The notes: generated by a model not told the origin, from the sequence alone. Positions 7,799-17,023 are shown, numbered from the stretch's first letter. The stretch is 64,000 nt of DNA from Paenibacillus silagei (GCF_017874735.1 NZ_JAGGLV010000029.1:20900-84899); one strand, 5' to 3'. Numbers and translations are program-made.

Positions 7799-9433
7799 CT
7801 ATTTCAAGGTCGAGAGGTATTCGTCATAAGCCTTTTGGCGGATTTGCAGGTTCTGCTCCAGGCCGGAGCTATTGACGGAGGCGACATACGCAGCCCACTC
7901 CTTCTCAATATCAACCTTGGTGGTCAGCCAGTTGGCCCACTTTTGATCCGTGATATTATTGACGTTCGCCTGATTCATTGCCAGGGTGTTGGTGTCCTCC
8001 GTGCTGTACTTCATGAAGTTCTGCGGGTAGACATTGCTCTTCTCGTCCGCCTTATTCAACAGCTCATCATAGACAGCCTTCTCCTTCAGCACATTCTGCA
8101 TATCCGAGCCAAGCGTCACCTTGTCCTTCAGCGCATCGGCAATGTACATCGGACCATTATCCGCGAACGAATTCGTCCATTTCCACGAGCCCGGGTCGAG
8201 GGATGCATCCGCCGGAGGAAGAATCGCATACGTGCCGTCCCCGTTATCCTTGATTCCCTTATCTGTGTCATTCATCCCGCCGAACAGGACCTGCAGACTA
8301 ACCTCCGGCTCATAAAAAGCATCAATGAACCGCATCGCGGCTTCCTTGTTCTTGGAGCGGGCACTGACCGACACCGCATTGGAGCCGTAATTCTGGTAGT
8401 AGTAGTCATTGCTCCAGTACAGCTCATTCGTAGAGTCTGCATGCTGCTTCAGCTGCGGCAGGGTAACATATTGATCCTTCAGCTCATTGCCGAAGCGGTC
8501 TCCCGTCTCCCAGCCCCAGGTGAATCCGACCTTGGCTGTAGTTCCATTCCCGCGGGCAACGGACTGGTATTTGGAGTAATCCTGCGTGACCACTTCCTTA
8601 CTGATCAGGTTCTGGCTGTACAGCTTCTGCAGGAATTGCATGAGTGTCTTGAACCGCTCATCTACATAGAAATTCTTAACCTGCGCCCCTTCGGTGAAGT
8701 AGCCGTCGCTCGCCCCGTTGGACAGAGGCAGCCCAAGGCTGCCCAGCAGCAGCTTCGGTGTGAAATCCCAGCCGATCGGGTTGAAGTCCATCGGAATCTC
8801 ATCCGTCTTGTCCCCGTTCTGATTCGGGTCTCCCTCGCGGAAGGCAAGCAGCACAGTCTCTAGCTCATCCCAAGTCGTAGGCACCTGAAGGCCGAGATTG
8901 TCGAGCCAGGTTTTGTTAATGAACATTGAGGCGGTGGAGCCGGGCCAGATCCCTTTATAACGCGGAGTGCCGTAGAGCTTCCCGTCAATTTGAGTAGCAA
9001 GCGTTTTCAATTCCGGGTGCTCGCTGAACATCTTTTGAATATTAGGAGCGTCCTTCTCAATCAGCGGGCCCAGATCCTCGAACAACCCGTTGAATTGTAC
9101 AAAATCGGAGTTAGAGGTCGCATTGAACAGCAAATCCGGAATTTCACCGCTGGCAAACAGGGCACTTTTCTTCTGATCCCAGTCCGCAGAGATTTGCTGC
9201 CATTCAATTTCGACATTCGCCTTCTCTTCTATTTCAGCGAGCCATTTCATTTGCGTGACATCTTTGGTTAGTGAATGCTTCACAATAATCGCCTTCAGTT
9301 TCGTCTTCCCCTCCGGCGTGTTGCTGCCGTCGTTCCCCGCATCCGGGCTGTTCCCCTTACTGCTGCAGCCTGTGAGTGATAGTCCTGCCAAAGCGCCTGC
9401 CAGCATCAAGGCAAGAATACTCTTTTTTCTCAT
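7799..9433 (-). CDS. Sugar-binding lipoprotein of the ABC importer (LplA-like)
   Basis: Extracellular solute-binding protein of 544 aa, anchored by lipidation at C23 (lipobox LTGC after MRKKSILALMLAGALAGLS). The large size, the IDGKLYGTPRYKG motif, WTWGWETGDRF and late SVSARSKNKEAAMRFIDAFY agree with the family-1 binding proteins paired with LplB/LplC. First gene of the operon; a CcpA-type site and -10 box lie ~140 bp upstream. The ligand is probably an oligosaccharide, but its identity cannot be read. Confidence 0.88.
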   Translation of the reverse strand: MRKKSILALMLAGALAGLSLTGCSSKGNSPDAGNDGSNTPEGKTKLKAIIVKHSLTKDVTQMKWLAEIEEKANVEIEWQQISADWDQKKSALFASGEIPDLLFNATSNSDFVQFNGLFEDLGPLIEKDAPNIQKMFSEHPELKTLATQIDGKLYGTPRYKGIWPGSTASMFINKTWLDNLGLQVPTTWDELETVLLAFREGDPNQNGDKTDEIPMDFNPIGWDFTPKLLLGSLGLPLSNGASDGYFTEGAQVKNFYVDERFKTLMQFLQKLYSQNLISKEVVTQDYSKYQSVARGNGTTAKVGFTWGWETGDRFGNELKDQYVTLPQLKQHADSTNELYWSNDYYYQNYGSNAVSVSARSKNKEAAMRFIDAFYEPEVSLQVLFGGMNDTDKGIKDNGDGTYAILPPADASLDPGSWKWTNSFADNGPMYIADALKDKVTLGSDMQNVLKEKAVYDELLNKADEKSNVYPQNFMKYSTEDTNTLAMNQANVNNITDQKWANWLTTKVDIEKEWAAYVASVNSSGLEQNLQIRQKAYDEYLSTLK

Positions 9434-9566
9434 TTGACTTACCCCCTTAGTAGGAATTCATAAATGATCTATGCTTAAGAGCGAAGCTCTGTTAGCCGGG
9501 AGACTCGGAACTATTAGGTCACAAAACACTCAGGTAATACAAGCTATTCCTGCTTCGCATTATTCA

Positions 9567-9588
9567 CGAAAGCGTTATCATTATTATA
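9567..9588 (-). promoter_or_regulatory. Candidate cre (CcpA) site next to the -10 of the sugar importer
   Basis: On the minus strand TGATAACGCTTTCG (9580-9567) matches the cre consensus TGWNANCGNTNWCA at 13 of 14 positions. A TATAAT lies directly upstream (9588-9583), so bound CcpA would block initiation. The rest of the gap 9434-9789 shows only an AGAGC/GCTCT dyad and no gene. Confidence 0.5.
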
Positions 9589-9789
9589 ATTTTTCTTCCG
9601 CACCCTGTCTCACCGTATATTACCTTTTAATCATCGTATATTGACCTTTTTGGCTGCAAAAGTAGCTGAATTCAGGCGAAGATTCGACTTTCGGTAGGTG
9701 AAAATTGACACATGATGAATTTTTTTCGAGTGTGGAGAATCAGTGCTGCGAGGTTAGAGAATAATAATTCCATCTATGGAGTGACGGGC

Positions 9790-9818
9790 TGCAACCTTTT
9801 GCTCCTAAATCCCATCTA
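9790..9818 (+). promoter_or_regulatory. Putative ECF-sigma promoter of the second SLH protein
   Basis: TGCAAC (9790-9795), 17-bp spacer, CATCTA (9813-9818), 22 bp before the start. It matches the promoter at 3674 in both boxes, spacing and distance to the gene. Confidence 0.6.
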
Positions 9819-9840
9819 AGAGGATACGAGGTGATGTACA

Positions 9841-10812
9841 TTGAAGAATACATTAACCCGGATGCGCACGGCCAAAATCTCGCTGGCCTGTAGCATTCTG
9901 GCGGCAACCTTAGCTATCGGGGCACCGGCTTCCGCTTTCTCAGATCTGAAGGGCCATGCGGCCGAAGCCAAAATCAATGCCCTTCATCAGGAGGGCATCC
10001 TTAACGGAGTGACCAGCGACAAGTTCGCGCCGAAGTCCAGCCTTACGTATGCGCAAGGCGTGCAGTTCATGGTGAGCGGCCTGAAGCTTGCTCCGCAGCA
10101 ACCCTCTGGCAAGAAGGCCAGCGATTATTTTGACAACGTAAAAAATACCGCCTGGTATGCCTCCGCATTCCTGAAGGCCAAAGAAAGCGGCTTGTCGCTG
10201 GAGCGCTCGGTTGACCCTAATGCTGTGATGACACGGGTACAGTTCGCACAATTGCTGCTTCAGGCGCTTCAGAACAAAGGGGACTTCGCCTATACGGAGA
10301 TGTATGCCAACATTACAGACGGCGGCAAGCTATCCCCTGCGGAGATGAACAGCCTGCAGATTCTGATCAACACCGGACTGGTCACGCTGGAGAAGAATAA
10401 CACCTTCCGTCCGAATGAGGCGGTTACCCGTGCAGAAGCTGCCGTCCTGGTCTACGATGCCGCCAAATTCGTGAAGGAAGTGATTATGATGGATGAGAAC
10501 ATTTCGGCCCCGTCCACCACATACGATGCCGCCGTTACGCTGGACAAAGCCGCCGCTGGTGTGAACAAAGCTACGGTGACTGTATCCAATCTGCCGAACC
10601 CGGGGTATGGCCTGGTCATTGAACGGATTGAGTTCGGTGCTGACAAAACCGCAGTGATCTACTTCAAGGTCACCTCACCGAAGCCCGGTTCCATGAACCC
10701 GCAGGTCATCTCGGCAGGCACCGCCGTCACCTATCTACCGGAAGGCTATACCGCAGTAGCCCAAGCTACACCAGGCTCGGCAACCTCGGCTGCTTCCAGA
10801 GTGACAAAGTAA
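9841..10812 (+). CDS. Exported SLH-domain protein with C-terminal PrcB-like domain, paralogue 2
   Basis: 323-aa secreted protein with the same architecture as the gene at 3724: signal peptide ending ASA, three SLH-type repeats, short linker, PrcB-like C-terminal domain (NLPNPGYGLVIERIEF, YFKVTSPKPGSMNPQVI). The start is TTG at 9841, placed by GAGGTGATG and by alignment with the paralogue's ATG. The linker lacks the Pro/Glu stretch of the other copy. The two genes flank the leftward sugar importer, so they may come from an old duplication interrupted or framed by that operon. Confidence 0.8.
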   Translation: MKNTLTRMRTAKISLACSILAATLAIGAPASAFSDLKGHAAEAKINALHQEGILNGVTSDKFAPKSSLTYAQGVQFMVSGLKLAPQQPSGKKASDYFDNVKNTAWYASAFLKAKESGLSLERSVDPNAVMTRVQFAQLLLQALQNKGDFAYTEMYANITDGGKLSPAEMNSLQILINTGLVTLEKNNTFRPNEAVTRAEAAVLVYDAAKFVKEVIMMDENISAPSTTYDAAVTLDKAAAGVNKATVTVSNLPNPGYGLVIERIEFGADKTAVIYFKVTSPKPGSMNPQVISAGTAVTYLPEGYTAVAQATPGSATSAASRVTK

Positions 10813-10832
10813 CAGCCTCCACCTAACTAGAT

Positions 10833-10892
10833 GCATCACAAAGAGCGCACCGCCGGATACCCGGCCGGTGCGCTCTTTGTGATGCTTGATTT
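10833..10892. terminator. Strong hairpin between SLH gene 2 and the GNAT gene
   Basis: Perfect 20-bp stem GCATCACAAAGAGCGCACCG (10833-10852) with its complement at 10866-10885 and a nested CCGG pair in the loop. T residues follow on the right side; it separates two convergent genes and probably terminates both. Confidence 0.75.
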
Positions 10893-10990
10893 TACAATAT
10901 CCATGAACCAGTAAGTCCACCCGTTGCGGACTGAAGATCTCACACTCTGGATCGGCTGGTTAGCGCGGCCTGCGGCTGGCTGGTTAGCGC

Positions 10991-11905
10991 TTAGTCCAAC
11001 TCCTTATAGTACCGGATCTCCTGACGCCCGGTCTGGAACCCGGCTGACCGGTACAGAGACAGCGCGGAATCATTCGTGGTCAGTGCGACCAGCTGCGCCT
11101 GCTCCAGACCCTTCTCCTGAAGATACATTAACGCATGATTCAGCAGCGCCTTGGCAATGCCCCTTCTTCTCCAGGGCTTGCAGACAAATACATCTTCAAT
11201 GATGCCAAGCTCCTCTTCCTGCCAGACCATCAGACTGCCCGCCACCCGGCCTGCATCCCGCACAACCATCCATGTCCAGAGCGGATGCTCCTGATATTCC
11301 AGCAGACGCTCCATTCCGAGCGGGGTCTCCGGCCAGATCTCCGCCTCCAGATCCAGGTAAGCCGCCCGCTGCTCCGGCGAATCCATAGGCGCATTGGTCA
11401 ATTCAAGGCCTTCCTCCAGCTCTACCGCATGGACGGGTTCACGAAGGTCGCGCTGGAGCGTATACAAGCAGCTATCCGGCAGGTAACCAAGATGCTCTGC
11501 GAAATAAGCATGGCAGCTCTCCTCCGGCGCATAATTGCCTGTGCACAGGAGGGTTCCATATTCCGGGGACAGCGTACGCTTCAGCACCTGGGCCCGTTCC
11601 AGCAGAAGGGCGTAGACGCTGTCACGCAGCTCCAGATCCTTTTCCCGTCCGGGCCATGTCTTCAGATTCACGAAAATCTTGTGTTTACTCTCCGCTGCCC
11701 GTCCCGGTGGCACCACATTAAAGAGCTGCAGCTGGCCTTTGGCCACCATCTGTTCCTCTTCAAAAGCGCAGAAGACATTCTCCCAATTGTCCGCATCCCC
11801 CACCCACCAGAACAGCACATCCTCCTGCACCGACACCTGCCCGTACATCGCGCCAAGCGCCGCCATATCCCTCTCTTCAAATTGCCGGATCACTCTGTTA
11901 CTCAA
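10991..11905 (-). CDS. GNAT-family N-acetyltransferase, two-lobed
   Basis: 304-aa protein with two GNAT-like halves. The C-terminal lobe carries the acetyl-CoA site (IEDVFVCKPWRRRGIAKALL, residues ~230-250) and the late ALTTNDSALSLYRSAGFQ motif; the N-terminal half is degenerate. Start is TTG at 11905 with GGAGG 7 bp upstream. Monocistronic; substrate unknown. Confidence 0.8.
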   Translation of the reverse strand: MSNRVIRQFEERDMAALGAMYGQVSVQEDVLFWWVGDADNWENVFCAFEEEQMVAKGQLQLFNVVPPGRAAESKHKIFVNLKTWPGREKDLELRDSVYALLLERAQVLKRTLSPEYGTLLCTGNYAPEESCHAYFAEHLGYLPDSCLYTLQRDLREPVHAVELEEGLELTNAPMDSPEQRAAYLDLEAEIWPETPLGMERLLEYQEHPLWTWMVVRDAGRVAGSLMVWQEEELGIIEDVFVCKPWRRRGIAKALLNHALMYLQEKGLEQAQLVALTTNDSALSLYRSAGFQTGRQEIRYYKELD

Positions 11906-12068
11906 TTACCATCCTCCACCTTCTGTTTCTGTCCATCATAACACCACCTGGCAGGGGGCTTCCGTTCTTGAATAACTATAGTTGTTTTATACTGGCGAAC
12001 TGAATCTCCAGCTCAAATTCATAAGACCCATCCTAGAACAAAATCACCCTTACGGGTGAATGAGATTA

Positions 12069-12397
12069 CCTGCGCGCCAGCAGATGTATGCTGTTTTTCG
12101 CATACATTCGGGCCGTGTGCCTACTTGCGAGCACAATGTATGCTGTTTTTCACATACATTCGGGCCACAAGCCTGCGCGCCAGCAAATGTATGCTGTTTT
12201 CCGCATACATTCGGACCATGCGCCTGCATGTGAGCACAATGTATGCTGTTTTCCACATACATTCGGGTCGTGTGCCTGCTTGCGAGCAAAATGTATGCTG
12301 TTTTTCACATACATTCAGGCCGTGGCCTGCGTGCAAACACATTACTATTTTTCATATACATTCGGTCCATATGCCGCTGTACCAGCCAATTGTATAC
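12069..12397. repeat. Tandem array of 51/52-bp hairpin units, six copies plus decay
   Basis: The core ATGTATGCTGTTTT recurs at 12084, 12136, 12187, 12239 and 12291, followed by a decayed copy near 12337 and a remnant near 12390. Each unit holds a stem TGTATGC / GCATACA (or TGTATG / CATACA) around a T-rich loop, then CATTCGG(G)CC. Because 51 is divisible by 3 the array looks open in several frames on both strands, but these are not genes. The family is shared with 56877-57538 and with one unit at 31608. Confidence 0.85.
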
Positions 12398-12570
12398 GAT
12401 TTCAAGCAATTTACACTCACCTTTTCCACAGCAGCAGGATACTATAGTTTCCTATACAATAAAAAACTGTGCAATCCTGTTGAAGGAAAGCACAGCTTAT
12501 TTGCATTCTCCGGTTCTTTGCGGACCAGGAGGCCGTTATTTGCAATAAAATGCCTCTTTCATCACCCTAA

Positions 12571-12699
12571 ACGGACTCAGAAGACGCTAAGGAGGCTGTC
12601 AGGCCTATTTACAGGCTCCGAAGCCTGACTTAACGGCTCCTGAGTCCGCAAACGATCAGCACAACGCCGATTTCAGCGAAATAAGGTCCTCTGAGTCCG
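12571..12699. repeat. Complex inverted repeat downstream of tex
   Basis: Outer arms CGGACTCAG (12572-12580) and CTGAGTCCG (12640-12648) enclose inner arms GTCAGGC (12598-12604) and GCCTGAC (12623-12629). CTGAGTCCG recurs at 12691-12699, again 51 bp further on. The gap 11906-12714 holds this, the hairpin array and no gene I can support. It may act as tex terminator, though no T-run follows. Confidence 0.6.
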
Positions 12700-12714
12700 T
12701 AACGTCCTCTACTT

Positions 12715-14943
12715 CTACTCCCCGCTGCCCGCCGCCTCGCGCGGCTGGCGCATCGTCAGGCTGACGCGGCCCTTCTTCACATCCACGCCGAGTACCCATA
12801 CGGTGACATTGTCGCCGACGGAGACCACGTCCATCGGATGCTTCACATAGCTGCCGCTAAGCTGGGAGATATGGACCAGCCCGTCGTTCTTGATCCCGAT
12901 GTCGACGAAGGCACCGAAGTCGATTACGTTGCGCACCGTGCCCTGCATCTCCATGCCGGGCAGCAGGTCTTCCATCTTCAGCACATCCTTGCGGAAGATG
13001 GGCAGCGGCAGCTCCTCACGCGGGTCGCGGCCCGGGCGCTGAAGACTCTCCAGGATGTCGCGCAGCGTAGGCACGCCCACCGCAAGCTTCACCGCTAGCT
13101 CCTCCGCATCCTGAGCACTTAGCTGCTCTGCAACCTCCTTGCTGCCGAGCTGCTTCACATCCAGCCCCAGCTCGCGGAACAACTTGTCGACCACCGCGTA
13201 GGATTCCGGGTGGATCGGCGTGCGGTCCAGCGTATTGTCCCCTCCGGGGATACGCAGGAACCCGATGCACTGCTCGTAGGATTTCGCGCCCAGGCGCGGC
13301 ACCTTCTGCAGTGCCTTGCGCGTAGTGAACTTGCCGTTCTCCTCGCGGAACTTCACAATATTCTTGGCAATCGTCGTATTCACTCCTGCCACATAGGAGA
13401 GCAGCGAGGCCGAAGCGGTATTCACGTCGACGCCGACATGGTTAACCGCCGACTCCACGACGCCCCTCAGGCTCTCTTCCAGATGCTTCTGCGATACATC
13501 GTGCTGGTACTGCCCGACACCGATGGCCTTCGGATCAATCTTGACCAGCTCCGCAAGCGGGTCCTGCACGCGGCGGGCGATGGAGGCGGCGCTGCGCTCC
13601 GCCACATCCAGATCCGGGAACTCCTCCTGCGCCAGCTTGGAGGCCGAATACACACTGGCCCCTGCCTCGTTAACGATCAGGTAGGCCAGATCAGGATCGC
13701 CGACCTCGGCAATGACCTCGGCCGTGAACTGCTCCGTCTCCCGCGAGCCAGTGCCGTTGCCGATCACGATGAGCTGGATGCCATATTTGGCGATCAGCTC
13801 CTTGAACTTGGCCGCCGCCTCACGCTTCTTGTTGTTCGGCGGCGTCGGATACGTGACCGCTACCTCCAGCAGCTTGCCGGTATCGTCCACTACGGCCAGC
13901 TTGCAGCCGGTACGGTAGGCCGGGTCGACGCCCAGAACATGGCGTCCCTTCACCGGAGGCTGCAGCAGCAGGCTGCGCAGATTGCCCGAGAAGATGGAGA
14001 TCGCCTGCGTCTCCCCCTTCTCTGTCATCTCCCCGCGCACCTCGCGCTCAACGGAAGGGGCAATCAGCCGCTTGTAGGCATCCTCGGTCACCGCTTCCAG
14101 CAGCTCCTTGACCGGTGAAGGCCCCTTCACCAGCTTGCGGATGATGAAAGCATGAATCTTGTCCGGCACCACCTCGATGCCGACCTTGAGGATATTCTCC
14201 CGCTCCCCGCGGTTGATCGCGAGAATACGGTGCGGTGGCATCCGGTGCACAGGCTCCCGGTACGCATAATAATTCTCGTACACACTTTCCTGCTGGGCAT
14301 CCTTGGCTTCGGAGACCAGAATCCCCTGACTCGCTGTATACTGGCGCACCCAGGAACGGATGGCCGGGTCATCGGCAATATTCTCGGCAATGATGTCCAT
14401 CGCCCCTTGCAGCGCCAGCTCAGCACTCTCCACACCTTGGTCCGCATTGATATACTTCGCAGCCTCTTCCAGCGGAACCCCTTGGCGTCTCTGCTCCATC
14501 ACCCAATCCGCCAGCGGTTCAAGTCCCCGTTCCTTGGCGACACTGGCCCGTGTCTTGCGCTTCTGCTTGAACGGACGGTACAGATCCTCCACTTCCTGCA
14601 GCTTCACCGCCTTCATGATGCTCGCCTGCAGCTCAGGAGTTAGCTTGCCCTGCTCCTCGATGCTGCGGATTACATCCTTCTTGCGGTCACCGAGGTTACG
14701 CAGATATCCGAGCCGTTCTTCGACATCGCGGAGGACATTCTCGTCCAGCTCCCCGGTCATTTCCTTGCGGTATCTGGCGATGAACGGAATGGTGTTGCCC
14801 TCATCTAGCAGCCCCACCGTAGTTCTTACCTGCTTCAGACTGATGCCCAGCTCCTTCGCGATAGCTGCAAGTATCAGTTCCTGCTCCTGACGGGCAGCGG
14901 CATCTTCCGCCGCCTTCGCCGCCTGATTCGTATCAACGCTCAA
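12715..14943 (-). CDS. tex: Transcription accessory protein Tex (S1 RNA-binding)
   Basis: 742-aa cytosolic nucleic-acid-binding protein of the Tex/Spt6 type. Domains in order: N-terminal helical region (EELGISLKQVRTTVGLLDEG-like, NTIPFIARYRKE), YqgF/RNase-H-like core (GVDPAYRTGCKLAVVD, ~residue 345), helix-hairpin-helix region (SLLSYVAGVNTTIAKNIV), and a C-terminal S1 domain (GAFVDIGIKNDGLVHISQLS, ~residues 655-730). TTG at 14943 is preceded by GAGGG. Usual family length; monocistronic. Confidence 0.95.
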   Translation of the reverse strand: MSVDTNQAAKAAEDAAARQEQELILAAIAKELGISLKQVRTTVGLLDEGNTIPFIARYRKEMTGELDENVLRDVEERLGYLRNLGDRKKDVIRSIEEQGKLTPELQASIMKAVKLQEVEDLYRPFKQKRKTRASVAKERGLEPLADWVMEQRRQGVPLEEAAKYINADQGVESAELALQGAMDIIAENIADDPAIRSWVRQYTASQGILVSEAKDAQQESVYENYYAYREPVHRMPPHRILAINRGERENILKVGIEVVPDKIHAFIIRKLVKGPSPVKELLEAVTEDAYKRLIAPSVEREVRGEMTEKGETQAISIFSGNLRSLLLQPPVKGRHVLGVDPAYRTGCKLAVVDDTGKLLEVAVTYPTPPNNKKREAAAKFKELIAKYGIQLIVIGNGTGSRETEQFTAEVIAEVGDPDLAYLIVNEAGASVYSASKLAQEEFPDLDVAERSAASIARRVQDPLAELVKIDPKAIGVGQYQHDVSQKHLEESLRGVVESAVNHVGVDVNTASASLLSYVAGVNTTIAKNIVKFREENGKFTTRKALQKVPRLGAKSYEQCIGFLRIPGGDNTLDRTPIHPESYAVVDKLFRELGLDVKQLGSKEVAEQLSAQDAEELAVKLAVGVPTLRDILESLQRPGRDPREELPLPIFRKDVLKMEDLLPGMEMQGTVRNVIDFGAFVDIGIKNDGLVHISQLSGSYVKHPMDVVSVGDNVTVWVLGVDVKKGRVSLTMRQPREAAGSGE

Positions 14944-15038
14944 GTAGATCCCTCTTTCTATACACAGTCTGAGTTCATAACTCTCTACTGAAATACTATC
15001 ACAGTTTGCCGCAGGACCAAAGTTTGTCCCTTACACAA

Positions 15039-15080
15039 GAAGAAGCGGCTGCACCGTCCCCACCGGGATAGCGCAGCCGC
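15039..15080 (-). terminator. Terminator after the MFS efflux gene
   Basis: Stem GCGGCTGC / GCAGCCGC (plus-strand 15045-15052 and 15073-15080) followed on the minus strand by TTCTTCTTG. It lies 37 bp after the MFS stop codon. Confidence 0.6.
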
Positions 15081-15116
15081 AATCATAAGTCCCTTATTCT
15101 ATTCATGCCCCGGATA

Positions 15117-16328
15117 CTAGCGCACCGCAGTAACCTGCTTGCTTCTTCTCCGCCGGGCATAGCCAACCGACAACATGAAGCTGATGAACAAGACCAGCGC
15201 AGCCACCGCATAAGGGAAATTGATATCCAGGTCGAACAGGACCCCCGCCACAATCGGGCCGGCAATATTGCCAAGACTCGTATACGCGGAATTCATTCCC
15301 ATTACCAGGCCCTGCTGCGAATCATCTGCCATCTTGGAGAGCTGGGTGCCGACCGCCGGGCGAAGAATATCCATAGCCAGAAAAACCACAAAGGTCACAG
15401 AAACAATCGCCACGAAGCCATGCACGAACAGGGTCAGGAGAATCGACAGGCCCGCGATCAGCAGACAGGCGGAAATGACCCGGCTCTCCCCGAATTTGTT
15501 CAGAATCCAGCTGAAGGCGGTAATCTGCACCACCGCCCCGGCAATGGAGCCGAAGGTCAGAACAAACGCAATATCCTTAGGAGTGAACGCGAATTTATGA
15601 TCTACGAACAGTCCGAATACCGTCTCATAATTGGCCAGTCCGAAGGACAGCACGAATACAATAATTAATCCGAAAAAATAAGGCTCACGATACGAGCGCA
15701 TGAGCTGCATGATTAGACTATCCTTATTGCCTTTCATCATTCTCGCTTCTTCCCGCAGCTCCGCTGAACGCGATTCCGGCAGGACTAACAGGGTGATAAC
15801 CGCAACAATGGCGGCTGCACCCGCAGCGACGAAGAAGGGGACGCGGATGCCAAGCTCCGCAAGATAGCCGCCGATTCCCGGACCGATGATGAAGCCGGTG
15901 GTAATGGCTGCGTTGATGAAGCCCATGCCTTGGGCCCGCTCCTCTGAGGAGGTAGTATCTGCCACATAAGCCATAACCGCAGGCATAATCATCGCGGCAC
16001 CGATACCGCCAAGCATTCTGGATACGAACAGCACCCAGGAGGCATTGGCCAGACCGAACAGAAGCTCCGAGAAGGCGAATACGGCCAGCCCGCCAACAAT
16101 GATTTTTTTGCGGCCCATCTTATCCGACAGTCTTCCGGCGAAGGGCGAGACCAGCAGCTGCGTCAGCGAGAAGGCTGCCACCAGCAGTCCGACCACACTC
16201 CCGCCAATGCCCAGCTCGTTCATATAGGTAGGCATAATAGGGACAACCAGACCAATCCCCGTGAACGCCAAAAAGATATTCAACATCAGGAGCAGCATCG
16301 CTCCCCGGTTTTTTAACAGTAATGACAT
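15117..16328 (-). CDS. MFS drug-efflux transporter (DHA1, NorA/Bmr-like)
   Basis: Proton-coupled exporter of 403 aa with 12 predicted membrane segments. Motif A between segments 2 and 3 reads GRLSDKMGRKKII (residues ~65-77), and motif C in segment 5 reads GFIIGPGIGGYL (~135-146). The C terminus is basic (ARRRRSKQVTAVR). Read from ATG with GGAGGG upstream and 67 bp downstream of a TetR repressor in the same direction, so it is very likely that repressor's target. Drug specificity cannot be read. Confidence 0.88.
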   Translation of the reverse strand: MSLLLKNRGAMLLLMLNIFLAFTGIGLVVPIMPTYMNELGIGGSVVGLLVAAFSLTQLLVSPFAGRLSDKMGRKKIIVGGLAVFAFSELLFGLANASWVLFVSRMLGGIGAAMIMPAVMAYVADTTSSEERAQGMGFINAAITTGFIIGPGIGGYLAELGIRVPFFVAAGAAAIVAVITLLVLPESRSAELREEARMMKGNKDSLIMQLMRSYREPYFFGLIIVFVLSFGLANYETVFGLFVDHKFAFTPKDIAFVLTFGSIAGAVVQITAFSWILNKFGESRVISACLLIAGLSILLTLFVHGFVAIVSVTFVVFLAMDILRPAVGTQLSKMADDSQQGLVMGMNSAYTSLGNIAGPIVAGVLFDLDINFPYAVAALVLFISFMLSVGYARRRRSKQVTAVR

Positions 16329-16395
16329 GGTGTTTCCCTCCGTATATCCAGAGCCTTGCTATATGCTCTAGTTGCAATTCATCAGTTATCTCTAT

Positions 16396-17007
16396 TCATT
16401 GCTCAATCTTCCCGGACCCAATCCCCTGAAGCAGGATCTGAATTCCCGCACGGTAGTATGCCCTGATCGTCTCCGGGGTATCGGTCTTACCTGTGATCTC
16501 ATGGACCCGGCTGATTCCCTCCAGCATAGCGCTGAGTGTGATTACATAGTTATCCAGATCACCACGGATCAAATAGCCGGAATCCATCCCCTCCTGCAGC
16601 AGCACACGGCAGGCCTCTGTTACCGATTCGAAAATATGTGAAAGGCGCTCGCTGATCTCCTTCGACAGTGTATGGGATCTGCCGTATTCCTCCAGGGCAT
16701 GAATCAGCGGATTCTGGATATCCTTTGCATAGTGATCCCCCAGCGCGTATAGACGGTCCTCCGTTCCGCTAATCCCGCTCCGCAGCTCCTCCCACTCATT
16801 AAGCCACTTCTGGGTATCTACCTCCACCACGTACAGGAACAATTCATCCTTGCCCGGAAAATGGTGATACAGACTGCCCTTGCTGACCTTCGCGGCTGTG
16901 CAGACCTCATTCATGCTTACAGCGCCGTAGCCCTTTTGCGCAAATAAACTGGTGGCATGCTCTAGAATCCGGCTTTTCGTTTCTTCTCCATCTGAACGTC
17001 CCTTAAT
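16396..17007 (-). CDS. TetR-family repressor of the adjacent efflux pump, ATT start
   Basis: 203-aa DNA-binding repressor. The complete N-terminal helix-turn-helix (ETKSRILEHATSLFAQKGYG, then VCTAAKVSKGSLYHHFPGKDEL) is only obtained if translation starts upstream of the first in-frame ATG at 16914, which would cut the domain in half. The only candidate in frame is ATT at 17007, six bases after GGAGGG, giving MKGRSDGEETKSR. The alternative is a one-base frameshift joining an ATG at 16991 in another frame. An operator-like palindrome overlaps its promoter, suggesting autoregulation and low expression. Confidence 0.8.
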   Translation of the reverse strand: MKGRSDGEETKSRILEHATSLFAQKGYGAVSMNEVCTAAKVSKGSLYHHFPGKDELFLYVVEVDTQKWLNEWEELRSGISGTEDRLYALGDHYAKDIQNPLIHALEEYGRSHTLSKEISERLSHIFESVTEACRVLLQEGMDSGYLIRGDLDNYVITLSAMLEGISRVHEITGKTDTPETIRAYYRAGIQILLQGIGSGKIEQ

Positions 17008-17023
17008 GGTTAACCCTCCTCTA

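Noticed and set aside
12050..12628. Overlapping open frames of 73-190 codons in the 12-kb repeat array
   Set aside because: Same artefact of the 51/52-bp period; the translations are repeats of one another and lack starts with ribosome sites.
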